In this document: one piece after another, positions 44,194 to 59,100 of the stretch
Numbering within the stretch: the stretch's first letter is position 1
Layout: each line of letters begins with the position of its first letter
Assembly (NCBI GenBank): GCA_037783415.1
Contig: JAZGTN010000163.1
Coordinates: forward strand, 558,001 to 622,000
Direction of reading: 5' to 3'
From: Leptasterias polaris
Lineage: Eukaryota > Echinodermata > Asteroidea > Forcipulatida > Asteriidae
Length of the DNA: 64,000 nt
Position numbers and translations under genes: made by a program
The notes under the pieces: generated by a model
Database searches by the model: none
Seen by the model: only the letters and a program-made list of their open reading frames with translations
What the model was told of the DNA's origin: nothing

Positions 44194-47100
44194 CCCATCC
44201 CTCCCAACACACACACACAAACATGTCCATTGAATAATTACTGCATAATGATGTTCTTTGCAATGCATTTAATTCTACAGATACTTTACAGGGTTAAAGT
44301 AATATGGCTACATCCATAGATTACTTTCCATTCTCAGTTTACAGAACCTGACTTTCTGTTCAGAATTGAACAATACAGCCAACTGCATGATTTCCCCTGG
44401 GAATGAGCCAGACTCAGTATTGTTGTAGATAGCTTTATATTTTAATCTCACTGGAGTAACTCTATCAAGATTTAATAGAATATTACTTGTGTTTTGCTCT
44501 CACACCGAAGTGTGATAAGTAGCCTATACTCAGTAGAAAAAAGAAAATGTGTATATTACTATAGATTCGAACCCACAACCTTTGCCATTCTAGAGATTTC
44601 TAACCACTAGACCATCAAGCTTACTTAGTAGCTAGAGGCAATTATAATCCTACAATTTTGAAAAAATGTTGGGGATTAAGAATATTTGTGTTTTACCCAC
44701 ACACCAAAGGCACTGAACACGTTTTGTAATTGTCAAAGACCAGTATTCTCACTTGGTGTATCCCAACATATGCATAAAATAACAAACCTGTGAAAATTTG
44801 GACTCAATTGGTCATTGAAGTTGCAAGAAAATGATGAAAGAAAAAACACCCTTGTTGTACAAATTAGTGTGCTTTCAGGTAGGAATAAAAGGCTTCTGGC
44901 CAGAAGTCTTTTATTATTTTAGTGAGAAATTACCTCTTTCTCAAAAACTACGTTACTTCAGAGGGAGTCGTTTCTCACAATGTTTTATACTATCAACAGC
45001 TCTCCGTTGCTGGTTACCAAGTAAGTTTTGATGCTAATATATATTTTGAGTAATTACCAAACGTGTACAGGGCCTTTAACACAAATCGGTGTATGAAACA
45101 AAAAAACAATATTCTTTATCACAATTAATGTATTTTACATTATGAGTTTTGTTGCTGTTGAAAGGTGCATGTTTTAATGGAAACATATAATTGCACTTAC
45201 TTTTGGATTAACAATCTTTATATGATACTGTTTGGTGTTAAAAAGTGGATGAATCTTTCAAAGAAATACTCTGGTTTTGGATATTGTTAGAAATTTAAGT
45301 TTCATCTGAAAATGTACTTAGTACTGCAGCACTTGTATACAGTGTATATTATCACATGATTGTCGTTGGGAAAAACAAAAATAATGTTCTTTACCCCCTG
45401 ATGCAATTCATTACACCTTTTAGAATGTTGCAGTGCTAGTTGCTAGCAACAGGATTCAAACTGGCCTCATGCACTGGGCACAATTGGTGGTCTAGTAGTT
45501 AACGTATCTGCTCTTGAATGTGGGGGTAGGGGTTCAAATTTAACTTGAGATGCACAAGTGCACAGCCTTGTTATGGCAAAGTGGTTAAGAGCACCAGGCG
45601 CAAGCTCTGGTGTGTCTGACTAACAGAGTGTGGGTTCAAGTTTTAGCACTTGTGTCCTTAAGCAAGAAAATTAGCCATATATAATTGCTTATTTGTTCCT
45701 CGGATGGGACTAATAATAGCAGTAGGGCCTGTACATTAGGGTTGGTGGTGTAGTAAAAGAACCCAGAACACTTATTGTGGAAGAGTAGGGATTCACCCCA
45801 GTGTTTCTGGTTTTATAGTTCAACGCCTACTTAATCTCTAATTTTTACTGTTATCTTTCATCTTTGTAAACTTGACTTGTTTCGTCTTTCGGATTGTAGT
45901 CCGGTTGTTGTTTTTTACTTAATTGTACAATAAACCAAGTTAAATTGAATTGCAAGTACCCTTGTTAACTTGTTTCCTCAGGCTTGCGAGCTAAAGTGAT
46001 TTAGTTCACTTATGAGGCATCCTTGGTTTCAATACAAGAAATGTATAATAATAATAGTTCTTTTTCACACCAGTGTATGGTACAACCAGAAATAATATTA
46101 TTTATCCCAGTTGCATTTACCACGCCTTTTAAACATATGAGGTGTGAGTTTGGAACAAATATATAAACCTTTAATTGTCAAAGATTGTCGCCTTCTTGGG
46201 TTTTTCCATTCAAATAACTGTAACCAAAGTGAGGCTATAAGGTAAAATAGTCAGACTCCTTTTTGGTATATTAGTATTTACTATAGCCATTGAATGGGGA
46301 ACATGACAAAGATGGTTGTAGCATGATATTATATTCCTGCAGCAATGATTTACCTTCAGAATGTTTCTTAAAACATTTTTCTCTTCTCGCAGGCACTTCA
46401 TTTCTGCTACGGCTTTGGAGCCTTCATCAGTCCTATTGTAGCCGAGCCTTTCCTACTTAATGAAGACTGTTCCCCGTTCATTGACAACACCACAACAACT
46501 AACGATCCGGTTGTACCCATCAAGGCTGGGGCTGAACTGGCCACTGAACTTCCCTCTGTGTCCATTGCAACCCTAGAAGAGGCCCAGGATCACACGAGAG
46601 TCAGATTTGCATTTTGGATCATGGCTGCCATTCAGGTAAAACCTACAATCCTGGCCAAAATGCTTGGCCACCCTTACGATAAACATACCCTCCCCCGTCC
46701 TGCTCTCCCCCACCCAATAGTTTTTTAAAGATATATTTGTTTAGGATTCTTTTTGCATTTTAAGATTGGATTATTAGGCTTTCGAGTCACAGTGGATTGG
46801 TTCACTTTTATTAATGTGGCCATTTTGTCATCGTACATGTAATGCTTATTCAGGTACAATTATCAAGAAAGATACAATACATGTCACCTGTAAAAGTTTC
46901 AGCTGAATACAATGTTAACTTGTTGAGAAAACAGCAAAATACTGTCATGAAATTTTCATCAAGAATGTAAAACCATCCACATTTGAGCCGGTGACGGCAG
47001 GTACCAACTGCATCTCTGGCCGCAGCATTTGCGAACGGACACCACAGAATTTTGAATTTTCAGTCAACCCTAAAGAATCTGAGAAACTTCATGCATAAAT

Positions 47101-50100
47101 TGCCCTGGTGTTTCTGATCAGCAGAGTGTGGGTTCGGGTCCCAGTCATGACACTTGTGTCCTTAAGCAAGACACTTAACCATAAATACTTGTCATAGTTT
47201 TAAAATTGTTTTGGCACAGTTTTTGCTAATTTTATTTTAATAAAAATGATAATAATAACAACAATACAAATAATACATGACATTTATATAGTTCATAATG
47301 CAGGAGCTTCTATGTGCAACCAGAACATAAAAAAATGAAATGAAATAAATAGGGCAATTTGTAAAAAAAATATAGATGCAAAGAAATTAGTCTTTTTAAA
47401 AAGTCCCTTGAACATCTGAGGAGAGTCAGCTTGGCGAATATGAAGAGGTAATTAAGTCATTCCATATCGAAGGTTCAATGAAGTGGAAGGCTCTTTGACC
47501 ATAGAATTTAGTGGTAAAAGTGGTTAGAGTCAGTAGGGATCGGCTAGCAGAACGAAGAGGACGAACAGGAATATATTTATGCAGGAGATCAGACATTTTA
47601 GTCAGGAGATAGGCCATGAAGAGATTTGAATGTGACAGGTTCATCCTGTGCATGAAATTGACGGCACAGTTTCTACTACTAATAATAATGTATAGTCTTG
47701 TATAGCACGTATCTACCAATGAGGTACTCAAGGCGCTTTAACAAACAGAAACATTTTCAGACAGGCTTTTGAATTTTTTGAAATATGAGACTAATTTATG
47801 TAGCACCTTCCATCTGATGTTTGTTTTTGTATTTTTGAATTTCAGATTCCCATAATTCTGATGGTATTTCTACTGTTAATGAGACGGAAATGTCTGGATC
47901 CACTACTAGGCCAGGATCCAAGCATGGCAAACCTGGACAGGTCCATGTATGAAGATTTAGACAGAGGTAAGGTTACTCTAGGTCATTCCGTAGGCACTGC
48001 CTGCATAATGGGGGAAGAGATCAATTTGACAACTTGAGCTGAGATGTTGGGGGCAATATTGACTCCCTGGTTTTCAATTTCAGCAAGCATATTCAGGCAT
48101 GATCATGTTTTGCACGAATTGGGGATGAGATTTCTTCGTTCTCTTGCCACGCCACGACTGTGGTGTTTTTGTAGCTCTGGAAATGTTAAATTGAAGAAAT
48201 CTGAACTCCACGTGTGAAGTACATGATAACTGATGGAACAACTGGACAATCTTGTCTTGTTATGACAACTGTACAGTCAGGCAACATTGTAAAGCGAGTG
48301 GGGACTGTTGATTGAACGGAGTCTGGCAAAACCTATTTAAGCTTCTCAGCATTATTTGTAAAAGCCATACAAAGGTAACAAAGCAAAGAAATTCCAGGGG
48401 GACCAACTTACTTTCTGGGCCCAATTTCATAGAGCTGCATATAAGCAGAGAATATTGCTTAACACATTTCAGCCTAGCAAAACTGAGCAGGATACCAGCC
48501 AAAAATTTTACATATGACATGCTGTTGTGGCTGGTCATCTAAATCTGGTAAGCATACTTGTTTTGGGGTTAGCTATTTTTTGTGCTTAAGCAGCTCTCTG
48601 AAATAGGGCGCTGGTAATGAAACAAAGGAATTCTCCAAGTGACTACATGTAGCACTGTAACCTCAAGGATAGGCCTACCTGTGTAGAGAAGATGATGAAG
48701 AAATGCCAGTTTTAGATGTGGGAGGAAAACCCCAAATAGAGAGAAACCCACGCAATCAGATAGGGACTGAAAACACAATCCACATGCAAGTCTTGGGGCT
48801 GTAAATTTAAAGTGTAACGCATTGGTGTCGTGGCCGAGCGGATAAGAACACCAAACTCAAGCTCTGGTGTTTCTGTTCAGCAGAGTGTGGGTTCGAGTCC
48901 CGGTCGTGACACTTGTGTCCCTGAGCAAGACACTTAACTATATAATTGCTTCTCTCCACCCAGGGGTGAAATGGGCAGAGATGGTTCTTGTGATTGATTT
49001 AGCTTAGTAGCGCATATATTGCAGCACAGGCTGTATACTCCCCAGGGAGCTGAGATGGTTTAAGGAATGAAATAAATGGCCCAGTGACCAGGGTAATAAT
49101 GTTGGAAGCGCTTTGAGAAGCCCTTCGGGTGTGAAAAACGCTATATAAAAACTTGTTATTATTATTATTAGGGTAAAAAACCACTAGGCCAACCTGAATT
49201 TGAGACTTTCATGTCATGATTTAGAGCATTTTCTGTAGATTCTCATGGAGAAAAAAACAATTCTGAAACATTTGTTAATTTCAATGACAAAAAACTAAAA
49301 ACTCACTTTTGAAAATTTGGTCATCGCTTTGCCAGAGCCAGTCACATTATTACGTGAAGAAGTTTAGCCTGCTTTTATATTGTATGAGACAGCAAAATTA
49401 CTAGGAGTTTCTTTTTTCTTTTTTCAATTTGTTATTAATCACTGGCTCAGGATCCACTTCAATGACAGCAGGATGTATAAGTTCCTTCAATCACCATATT
49501 ATAGCCGATTCATACAAATTGTAAACACATTCCTCAGATGCCCTGCGAGTGCATTTTTGTAGTAAAACGAACACACACCATTGAACAGCTATGAATAGAG
49601 GTACTTGTACAGAACCCATGCCAGATTGCAGTTATGCCATGGTAACTCAGCAGTAATGGAAGTATTTCTCACGCTTCATATACTTCGAATCCAAAGAGGT
49701 TCAAACTGCAAATTGATGGTTGTAAGTAACCGAGGAGGGTCGATGGTGTACAACGAAGCAGGAGTAAATAACACTTGATAATTCAGATGATGACTTTTGA
49801 GTATCCTTTAAGCAGCTGATCATACTGAACACCTCCTACTTAAGTGTCTTGAACAACACTTCAACCCACCATGTGGTGAACCAAAGATTATTAAAATTCA
49901 GCAGATTATTTTCAAGACAAAGTATAGGACCTGTATTCAAATATTCTTTTAAATCAAAAAGAAAAGAGAGCAATTTGTTGCCAATTCAAATCTCACTGAT
50001 TATAATCACTGTTGCTTGTTTTGATTGCCTCAATTGTGATAACCAGTAACATACCTTTTTGTCTTGGAGAGCACTTCTAGTAACTTTTCCTGTTTTCAAC

Positions 50101-53100
50101 CCAAAGTTAATTTAAATTTACCTTGTGGTCAGTTTCCCTTGTGGTTTATTATTGTATATTTGAAATAAAAAGTCACATCCCCATAAGGATCCCTCTGCTG
50201 CTACTTCCAAGGTTATGTTGTAAACTTTGATGTATCAGGTACCCCTGGCTACACAGCAGTTACAGGTTGTATGGCTTCTGACTGGAGCCCCAAACAATGA
50301 TATTGACAAAATAGGGAGATCGCCAACATAGGGCTAGATAGCTCAGTTGGTAGAGTGCCGGCATGTTAATCTGGAGGTCATTGGTTCAAATCCAGCTCTA
50401 CTAAATGTTTCTTTGTTCAACCCATTTTATTATTCAAAATTGTTTGAAGATAAATATGATTAATATTGTTATCATTATTATTATTTGTTCGACCAATGCA
50501 CATAATAATAAACGTGATAAATGGAGCAAGAAAGCAAAACAAAACAAACAAAAGAATAATACAAAATGAACAGAAATACACACATCCTAAACATCTTAAA
50601 AGGGCCCAAACAACAACAAATACAAAAAACTATGGACAAAAAAACTGTACTACAACAAACAGCAACAGATATTGTCGCTCGTACCACGAACCGACCTAAC
50701 TGACAAAAATCACACACTTTTGCAAATATTTTTTTTTTACAAATTATTAATATACTCATTACTGTTAACATTTTCAGCAAGTTTCAGAACTAAATACGTA
50801 GTACTTTTGTAATTACACTAATTACTAAAAACGACGTATCACTAGATTTGCCGTTTTGTCTTTTCACAAAGTGACCTATCTAGATACGCCACTTTACCAA
50901 TGATGTACTATGCGCTACAGCGCGCGCGTGTAAAATTTGCGTACCACGAACTGACCTAACTCAAAGCGTGGTATTTTCACAAAGTGACCTAACTAGATAC
51001 GTCTCTATTATGCATTGGTTTGTACACGGCGCTCTGCGGGCAAAACTCTTATTTTAATTTTCACAAAGTGACCTATCTGTTTAGGTATTATTTACTAATT
51101 AAAATAGTTGCAGGGATTAAATGAAATTGACAGTTCTGTATTAATAAAGTAGTCGGCTTTATTTTTGTCTTAAAAAATTGTATACAAATAGTTAGCAGAA
51201 CCCGAAACAGCAGTTTGAAAAATTTTGCAACTTCATTCGTGTACGAGTTAGGTCGGTTCGTGGTACGCGCGACGATATGTGGGTCAGGGGCCGCAAAAGT
51301 AAAATAAGTAAAAAAAAGGTATTATTTAGTCTTTTGACTCAAGTTTACATGTAAGAGTTTTGGCAATTTCATGCAGAGTGTATAACCCAGAATAACATAC
51401 TTATGTTCTTTCTCTGATTCTGTTAAATATAACAACATTTCAGTTATCAGAAGGTTGTCTATGGAAGTATCAAAAACCCAAACAGTAATTTATGTGTGAT
51501 TTGTTAAGTAATTTTTGACTAAATTCAGAGAGTAAAACTACAATTTTCCCAGTTTATTTTGTTCACTTCTGAAAAAGAATTGACCTCTCCCCTTAAATCC
51601 TATGACAATACAATGCTTTTTTCTATTTCATGCAGAAGCAGACGAGGTTGGCACAACATCTAAGGAAGGAGGGACTAATGGGGCGAGTCTATGCTGCTCA
51701 TCCACTAATTCTAAAGTCATCTCCGTCACATTCTTGTCATCGCTACTCCTTTTCCTTTATGACGGACTTCAGGTATGTACGTGGAATGTGATTTAGGGTG
51801 TCATGGCTGAGCGGTTAAGAGCATCAAATTCAAGTTCTGGTGGTTATGTCATCGGAGTGTGGGTTCGAATCCCGGTCATGACACTTGTGTCCCTGAGCAA
51901 GATGCTTTACTATAATTGCTTCTCTTCACCAAGGGGTATAAATTGGTACCTGTGAGGGTAGAGGTTGATATTGTGTATTACAAAGCTTTTGAGCGCCACA
52001 GCAGCTCGGGCTGTATACACCCAAGGGAGCTGAGAAAGATTAAAAAGGAATGCTATTGGCCCAATGACCAGGGCACTAATGTAAAGCGCGTTGATACGTT
52101 ATTGTAAAATGTGCTTTATAAGAACTAGTTATTATTATTGTTATATTATTTAATTTACCATCCACTCATGAACATTCGTTTAACTAAATCAATTTCCACT
52201 AAAAACTATTTAGAATTTCAAAGGGAGATGCAAAACTTAGTTTCCAAATTAGAGTTTGTTTTTTATGTTAGTGTTGTTGTCTAGTGCCCTGTAGATTTCT
52301 ACTCTGTGTGGTTTTCAAATTGGCAGGGTCAGTTTTACCTGTGCATAAAAATAACTTTGAAATGCTTGTGGAAATAAAATCTACTCAATTGAGATAAAAT
52401 CTATTGACATTTAACCAATCAAGCAGATCTGCAGTCAACAGGTTTTTGTGTGTGAAAGAAGCGAGACGGTTATGGGTAACTTGTGTTTGTGACAAAGGTA
52501 ACGAACAAAAATAATTTAAGGTCGGGGCTGTTTGACACAAGAGATTCACCAATAAATAATAGATGGATATTTTTCTGGCACCGAAAAGTTGTTTTTGAAG
52601 TGTCCAGGTCAAGGAAGGTTGATAATTGTTATGACCAACACAGTGACATGGCTGACTTAATTGACTCTTTGCAGGCAGCTTATGGAGGTTTCATCTTTGC
52701 CTACGCTATGAAGAATCAAGCCATTAAGCTATCAGCTACGGACAGTGCATATATCACATCTGTCTACTGGGGAAGCTTTGCCCTAGGCAGGCTAGTGTCC
52801 ATCCCTGTATCTACTAAGCTTAGCCCAGGAGCTATGCTTATGTGTAATCTGGTGAGTGGGGGGAAGGATTGGGACTATTTGCATTACTACCTGTCAACAA
52901 ATTCATGAATAGTACAATGCACTGTCATCTTGAACTTTAATGAAAGCTTCTTACAAGGAGTTCTTAACTCTTACCCAACCAATTTCATAAAGCTGCTGAA
53001 GCAAAAAAATTACCCAACCAATTTCATAAAGCTGCTGAAGCAAAAAAAAAAAAAAAAAAAAAAAGGTACCAGTCAAAACACAATGTCTCATGTACCGTGT

Positions 53101-56100
53101 GACTGGTATCCTGCTCAATTCTGCTGAGCAGAAAATATTTCTGCTTGAGCGGCTCTATGAATTTGGGCCTAGGTAAGATCCATCAAGCTTGTCCTTTTCA
53201 CTTGCGACTAATGCGGCGTGTCGTGGCCGGTTTACAAGGTGCTGGGTGCAATCTGCAGCCAACCATGCCAGAAAACATAAAGACAAGTGAATTGGGTTCT
53301 TTTACGTGCAACACAAAACACACTAGACCTATGGATTTATGGTTTTTTTAAAACTAAGTATTTCAGGTGCAATTACTGTGTCTATATCTAAACAGCCAGA
53401 GCTTGAAATGTGCGGTAGCCAGCATGCTTGTGTCCAGTAATTTTAGCATGGGGCCACAGTAACCTAAAAACTGAACAAATCCAACCGTCCAGTGTTCTTT
53501 TAAACACACTTTTTGAGATTTACTTTACTTAAACTTTTCTAGACCAAGCCTAAGTTAGGTTTCCGGAGACACCATGTTAATAAATTTATCTCTATATGAG
53601 CTGTGGTGGTTCTGAGAAGAACTGGTGGTTTAACAACTTGACGTTTGGTCAGTGTGCTCTGATCGTCTTCAGGTAAAAGAAGATCAGAGCCGTCCCACCA
53701 TGTAAAGTTTCAAATCCTATTTAACCCCCCCCCCCCTGAAAATTCAGGAAGGGACGAATAAACATGTACAAAAATTTTTTGTATGTAAAAGGAAAGAAAA
53801 TATCTTGTAAAAAAATGTCTTTGTTCGAGTGAAAGTTCTCAGCTGCGTGACCTGTGGATAAGTGAGGATTATTCTTCCTGAAGATTTTTAATTCTACAAG
53901 AAAGAAAAAAATTGTCACTTATCAACCTGTATAAACTTCATCTGTAAAAAGATGACGCTATACTTTTAGTTGAATGTAATCCAATTTGTTATTTTCTCAT
54001 CTGAACTTTTTTTTTTTTTTTTTCCAATATCTTGAAATATTAGAGGAGGAGGGTTTTTATTTTCAATCCATATTTGGCTCAGTGTAGACTATTGCAATAT
54101 CATGTAACGTATCTAGTAATCTCTGCCCAAGGCGAAATCTTACATCTTAATCTCATTTAGCTATCTCAAACTTCCATATTCAAAAATCTGATAAGTCCAC
54201 CCAAGATCACTTTATCTTGATTTTCTTCATCTCCAGATCCTTGTAACTCCATGAATTATGGCGATTTTTTTTTTTTGCGTGCTCGCCAAAAATGCTGCTT
54301 CTTTTTCTTGCGTTGGCGTACTTGTGAGGGATTTTGTTAAAGATGCATTCTGCATGATTCATTGCATGAAGGGTTGTATCAGAGAGTCCATGTTTGTAAT
54401 TCTGAGCATGGGAGTATTTTACGGAATGTAAGCATCCCCCACAAGACTACCTACCTTTATACCCATTTATTCGAATCTTTTCATTTAATCAAAAGTCTAA
54501 AAAGACTGGGTAAATTTTAATTCAATTTTGGGTGAACAGCACTCTACAAACTGTGCCATCTAGCCCTAATGTTGGCGGTCTCCTTGTTTTGTCAATATCT
54601 TTGTCCGGGTGGCAGTCAGAGGCCATTCAACCAGAGAGCACACCCAACTTAAGATACAACCTGGGAAGTGACAGCTATACAGGAATCACCTTAAGAAAAC
54701 GCAACTTTTTATTTCAAATAACAATAAAGAAATCGTAAGGGCAACTGAGTGGGTAAATAGGGAGACTGCCAACATTAGGGCTAGTAATTGTTTTCTGTGT
54801 TCACTCAAAGTTTAGAGCCTGAAAAGTCAGACATGTTCCAGTTGCAAAATGTCATCATATGTCATCAAATGTCATCGGACAATACTTTCATTTAGAAAGC
54901 CATCGTCATATATTATAGTTGCAGGTGACACAAGATTTTTGTAGTGATATTTGAGACACACTCTGGCAAAACCCATTTTCTCAGCATAATGCATAACGGC
55001 AGTAAAAAGGTACAGTACTTGCAAAGTTTATCACCATGTAAATTGTTTTTGCTTTTTGTAGATTCTGATGTCATAAGAATAATTCTAAAACATTTTTTGG
55101 AAAGTGTAAATTTTCACAATTAATAGACTCCTTGAGTAAACACTTCGCAAGCTCAAACAACGCCCTCACTGAGGTCGATGAATTAAGGACCTTTTATTGT
55201 TGGCTGATAGTTGTGTGTGGCATGTACACGGGTACACATTTTCTTTTGACCTTAACGATGGGAACCTATGCAATTGGTCTAAATACCAAAATCTCACTTT
55301 GGAAATTTGGTAAAACTTAAGGGTTTTGCCAGAGCTGGTCTCATTCAATGTAAGAAAAGAACAAAAAATAGTTTTCCCGATGTTTGTATAAAAACCCACA
55401 TTGTTATCTGATTCTTTGCAGCTTGGATGTTTTGGTGCACTGACTCTATTGTTGTCCATGCGTGATAACTATGTAGTCGTCTACATTGCATCAGGCATCT
55501 TTGGTTTATCCTTGAGTAGCGTGTACCCCACAGTCATCGCTCTTGCGGAACAGTACATTCACATGACAGGTAGACGCTTACGTTATTTATTCAGTTTTGA
55601 AAGGACCTAAATACTGTATAGTCCATCCCCTAAGCCCTTACCACACGACGGAGCCAATTCCCAGGAAACATAATCCCACAAAAACTCCATGCCAGGAAAA
55701 ACTCCACACTTTACACAATTTACCTGAAAAATTTAGCACTCTATATGCGAACCTTAGAGTTATCTGGCTCAACCCTACTCTCAAGCAGGGGTTGATTTTT
55801 TCCAACAAACGGCTATTGTGGGTTCAAATGTTACTTATTCAAGCCAGATACTTCATGTAGGCAACAATTTCCCTGAAGGTTTTCAGAGTTAACATTTCAA
55901 ATGTGAAAAGATCAACCACTTTTTCCCGAGGTATTTCTCAGGAAATTTGTCGAGTATGAAAGAAACATAGATATGGTGGTGCAACAGGTTTAAAGGGTAA
56001 GATTAAAAATAAATTTGTTCATATATTTACTGGTAACTTACGGCAGAAAGATTGTTATGGTAGGGAACTTCCTTTGAAATATTTCTGCTTGAAATGGTAT

Positions 56101-59100
56101 TTTTGAAATTTGAAATGAAGTTTGTCTGGTTTACTGCGCAATGAACATCTTTTGTGATGGATTCCGGCGCATTTTAAATATTCATATTATTAATATTATT
56201 ATTGTTTCAGTTTGAAAATTGAGTACAATGTTTAGTTTTGATCTTGCAAGTCCAAAACCTGATGTTTAAATAGTGAACATTTAAGTTTTTGGTGTTTTTT
56301 GTGTGACTTTGATGACCAATGAAGAATACATTTCCACCTGTTTGTCATTTCATGTATATGTTGGGTCACACTTGAGTGCAGATACTGGTCTTTGACAAGT
56401 ACCAGTGATGTCTGTAGGCTTTCAATTTTAATATTGAATATACTTTGTTGTAATTTCTCATTTTGTTTGAATTTTGAACATACTTTATAAATTCAAGAGG
56501 TCCTTTTGAGTAATCTTTCAAAGTTGATTCTATCTGCTATGAATCTTGATTATTGGAAGACAATGAACACACAAAATACTGAAATTGTGGCAGGGCTCGG
56601 GCTTCATAGCTAGCCGGGCTTACATTGTCTTGTAAAAACTGCCGTGGGCTAGTTAACACCACTTCTCAACTTGCCCTGTTGGCTACTAAAAACCTACTTG
56701 TTTATAATGCTCATATTTTCTTCCTTTTCAAATAAGAATAACAAATTTTTACAAAAATGTTTTACCATATTTTGGATTGAAAGCAAGCAATTTCATTTGA
56801 CCAATAAAGTGGTTGTGATTGCTACCAGTAGGCCCTAATACATCAGACATATAAAGTTTTGTTTGATAATCATGTTTGAAATTTGGACTAATTAAAACTT
56901 CCTGGGGGCAAGTAAAATGCAGTTTGTTAGCCTGCTAAGCTACTTTTAGAAGCTTAAGAACAAGGTCTATATGGAATGCTAAACGCCTAATGAGGCCTCT
57001 TAGAACAACAAGGTGCCACTGTTTGGTTTTTTCTGTTCTGAAATTTTGTTGGAATGGCTGGAAATATTATCCAGGAAAGGATATGTGAACAAATTGCCAA
57101 ATGCAGCTGTAGTTAGACTGAGTCAATATTAGCAGACAGATACAGATATTGACAACATCTGTGTTGGCTACAAAGTAAATACTTCAGTTGTCATGTTTGC
57201 TAAATATGCCTTGTGTGGGTGATGCATGACCATTTTGTTTCAAAATTGGCACATAGTGACAATGATAAACTTTGCAAGTAATCATGAAATTTGCGTCACT
57301 TTTGATGATAAGGGTCTTGCAGCTGTTGTATCTTTCCGGTAATTATACCAAGGGACCCTCAAGATACCTGAAGATACCTGGGTGGAGAAGATTAGGAAGA
57401 AATGTCAGTATTTTGATGTGCAAGGAAAACCCCAAATGGGGAACACCCATGCAATCAGGGCGGGACTGAAAACCCAATCCACATCCACAGAGGTGAAAGG
57501 CGGAGAAAAAAAACACTGAGCCAACATATGGAAAAGTAGTCTCTTTTGCGCTCGATAATTAAACACGCACTCAAAGTACAGGCTGAAAATCAGTATCTCG
57601 ACGCAAAATGCTTGGCCACGAAAAATTTAAAAGATGTACAAGAACGGGGTGCTCGGCATTCTAATTTATATTAATTTGTTCTTAAAATCATTGTGATTTT
57701 ATTTAAAATGATCACAATAACTCGTCGGACGGTCATGCAAAATGTTTTTCAAAATAACCCAAAACGCAGCATTTTAGATAAATAGTGTGTGGCCTACACG
57801 GCGCACTTCCAATAAACAACTCTGCACACCGATTGTGAGACGCCCTCATTCGTTAACTAAATCACTTGTGTAGGTGGGGTTTTCACCATTTCCCGCTGTA
57901 ATTATTCTTTTACCTTGTGTATCAACTTTGCTGTGATTGGTTGAATATTTTCGTCGGACAGGATAAAACAGTGAAAACATCAAAACTGTTGTCCAATCAA
58001 ATGCGATGTAACTTCACACCACGGTACGGACGGGCGCGTATTGTGTGCACGCCTGACATCCTAACACTGAAAGGACTGCTGCACAGCATATGACGTCCTT
58101 TTTCACAATTCAGGTAAGAATGCTGTGGTTTTCCTTCCAGATTTTATTTAAGTGTTAAACTATGTAACTTGTCAATTTAAGACAGAGCATTTTAAGTTCA
58201 AAATGATTTATTTTCAAAGAGATTATGGCAGGTAAACAAAACCTTTTTTGTGAGTAGGCCCATGGGATGCAGTAAAGTCGTGAGTGCAATGTCATGTCAT
58301 GTGTACGCTCCGAAATTTGGACCACACCATTATGATGTAGGGAATTTACAAGAAATCTGTAGGTCTTGTTTAGTTGTGGTCCTTGTTTAACAGGTTATGT
58401 TTTTTTTATTGTTCTTCATGTAGCCTAGCTCTACAATGTGTAACTTAAAGTCATGACTAACTGTTAATTTGTTGATTTTCTATTTTTGCCAGGAATCTGA
58501 ATGGCAGAACTCAGACAGAGACCCCGTATAAATTACCTCGAGCTTGCCAAAGGTCCATCTTTGCCAAACGTCCATGCGAAAAAACTCTATGATTTGACTG
58601 TGAGTAACAGCAAACTTGAGGATGGTGTTTTGAAGGTGTTTGTACATTATACTGGATGGGCAACGGCGTATGATGAGTGGAGAGATGCTTCTGACATTTT
58701 AGATATTCCTGAAGAATATTTGTTCTCTAACAAAGAGACTAAAAAGCTCTGTTACTACAATTGATGAGGAATTTTCAGAGTTGAGTTAACAAGTGTTTTT
58801 AAAATTTGTTCAGTGTGCAATGTTGAGGTTTCAATCTATTGTATTTATTACGCTAATCCTTCTGCAACAACCATCTGGCATTTATTTATGTCTTTGGTTT
58901 TACCTAAAATCTTATATGTTGCTTAAAACCATGACAACATCACATGAATTAGGGGGAAAGTAAACAGAATTTGTATTTTAAGGACATGGATAATGAATGA
59001 TGAATGAACTGTAGAAAAGTTGTACGTGGTAAAATAGCAATGTTACTGTTATTTTCATTGTAATTGCAATAAATAATTAAACACCGTTTTATGAATTATT

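Noticed and set aside
48826..48912. Functional tRNA-Leu or tRNA-Ser gene
   Set aside because: The tRNA-like sequence is the head of a SINE with body and ATT tail, present in several copies.
50332..50402. Functional tRNA gene
   Set aside because: A and B boxes are present but the acceptor and anticodon stems pair poorly, and the block is dispersed as part of a repeat.
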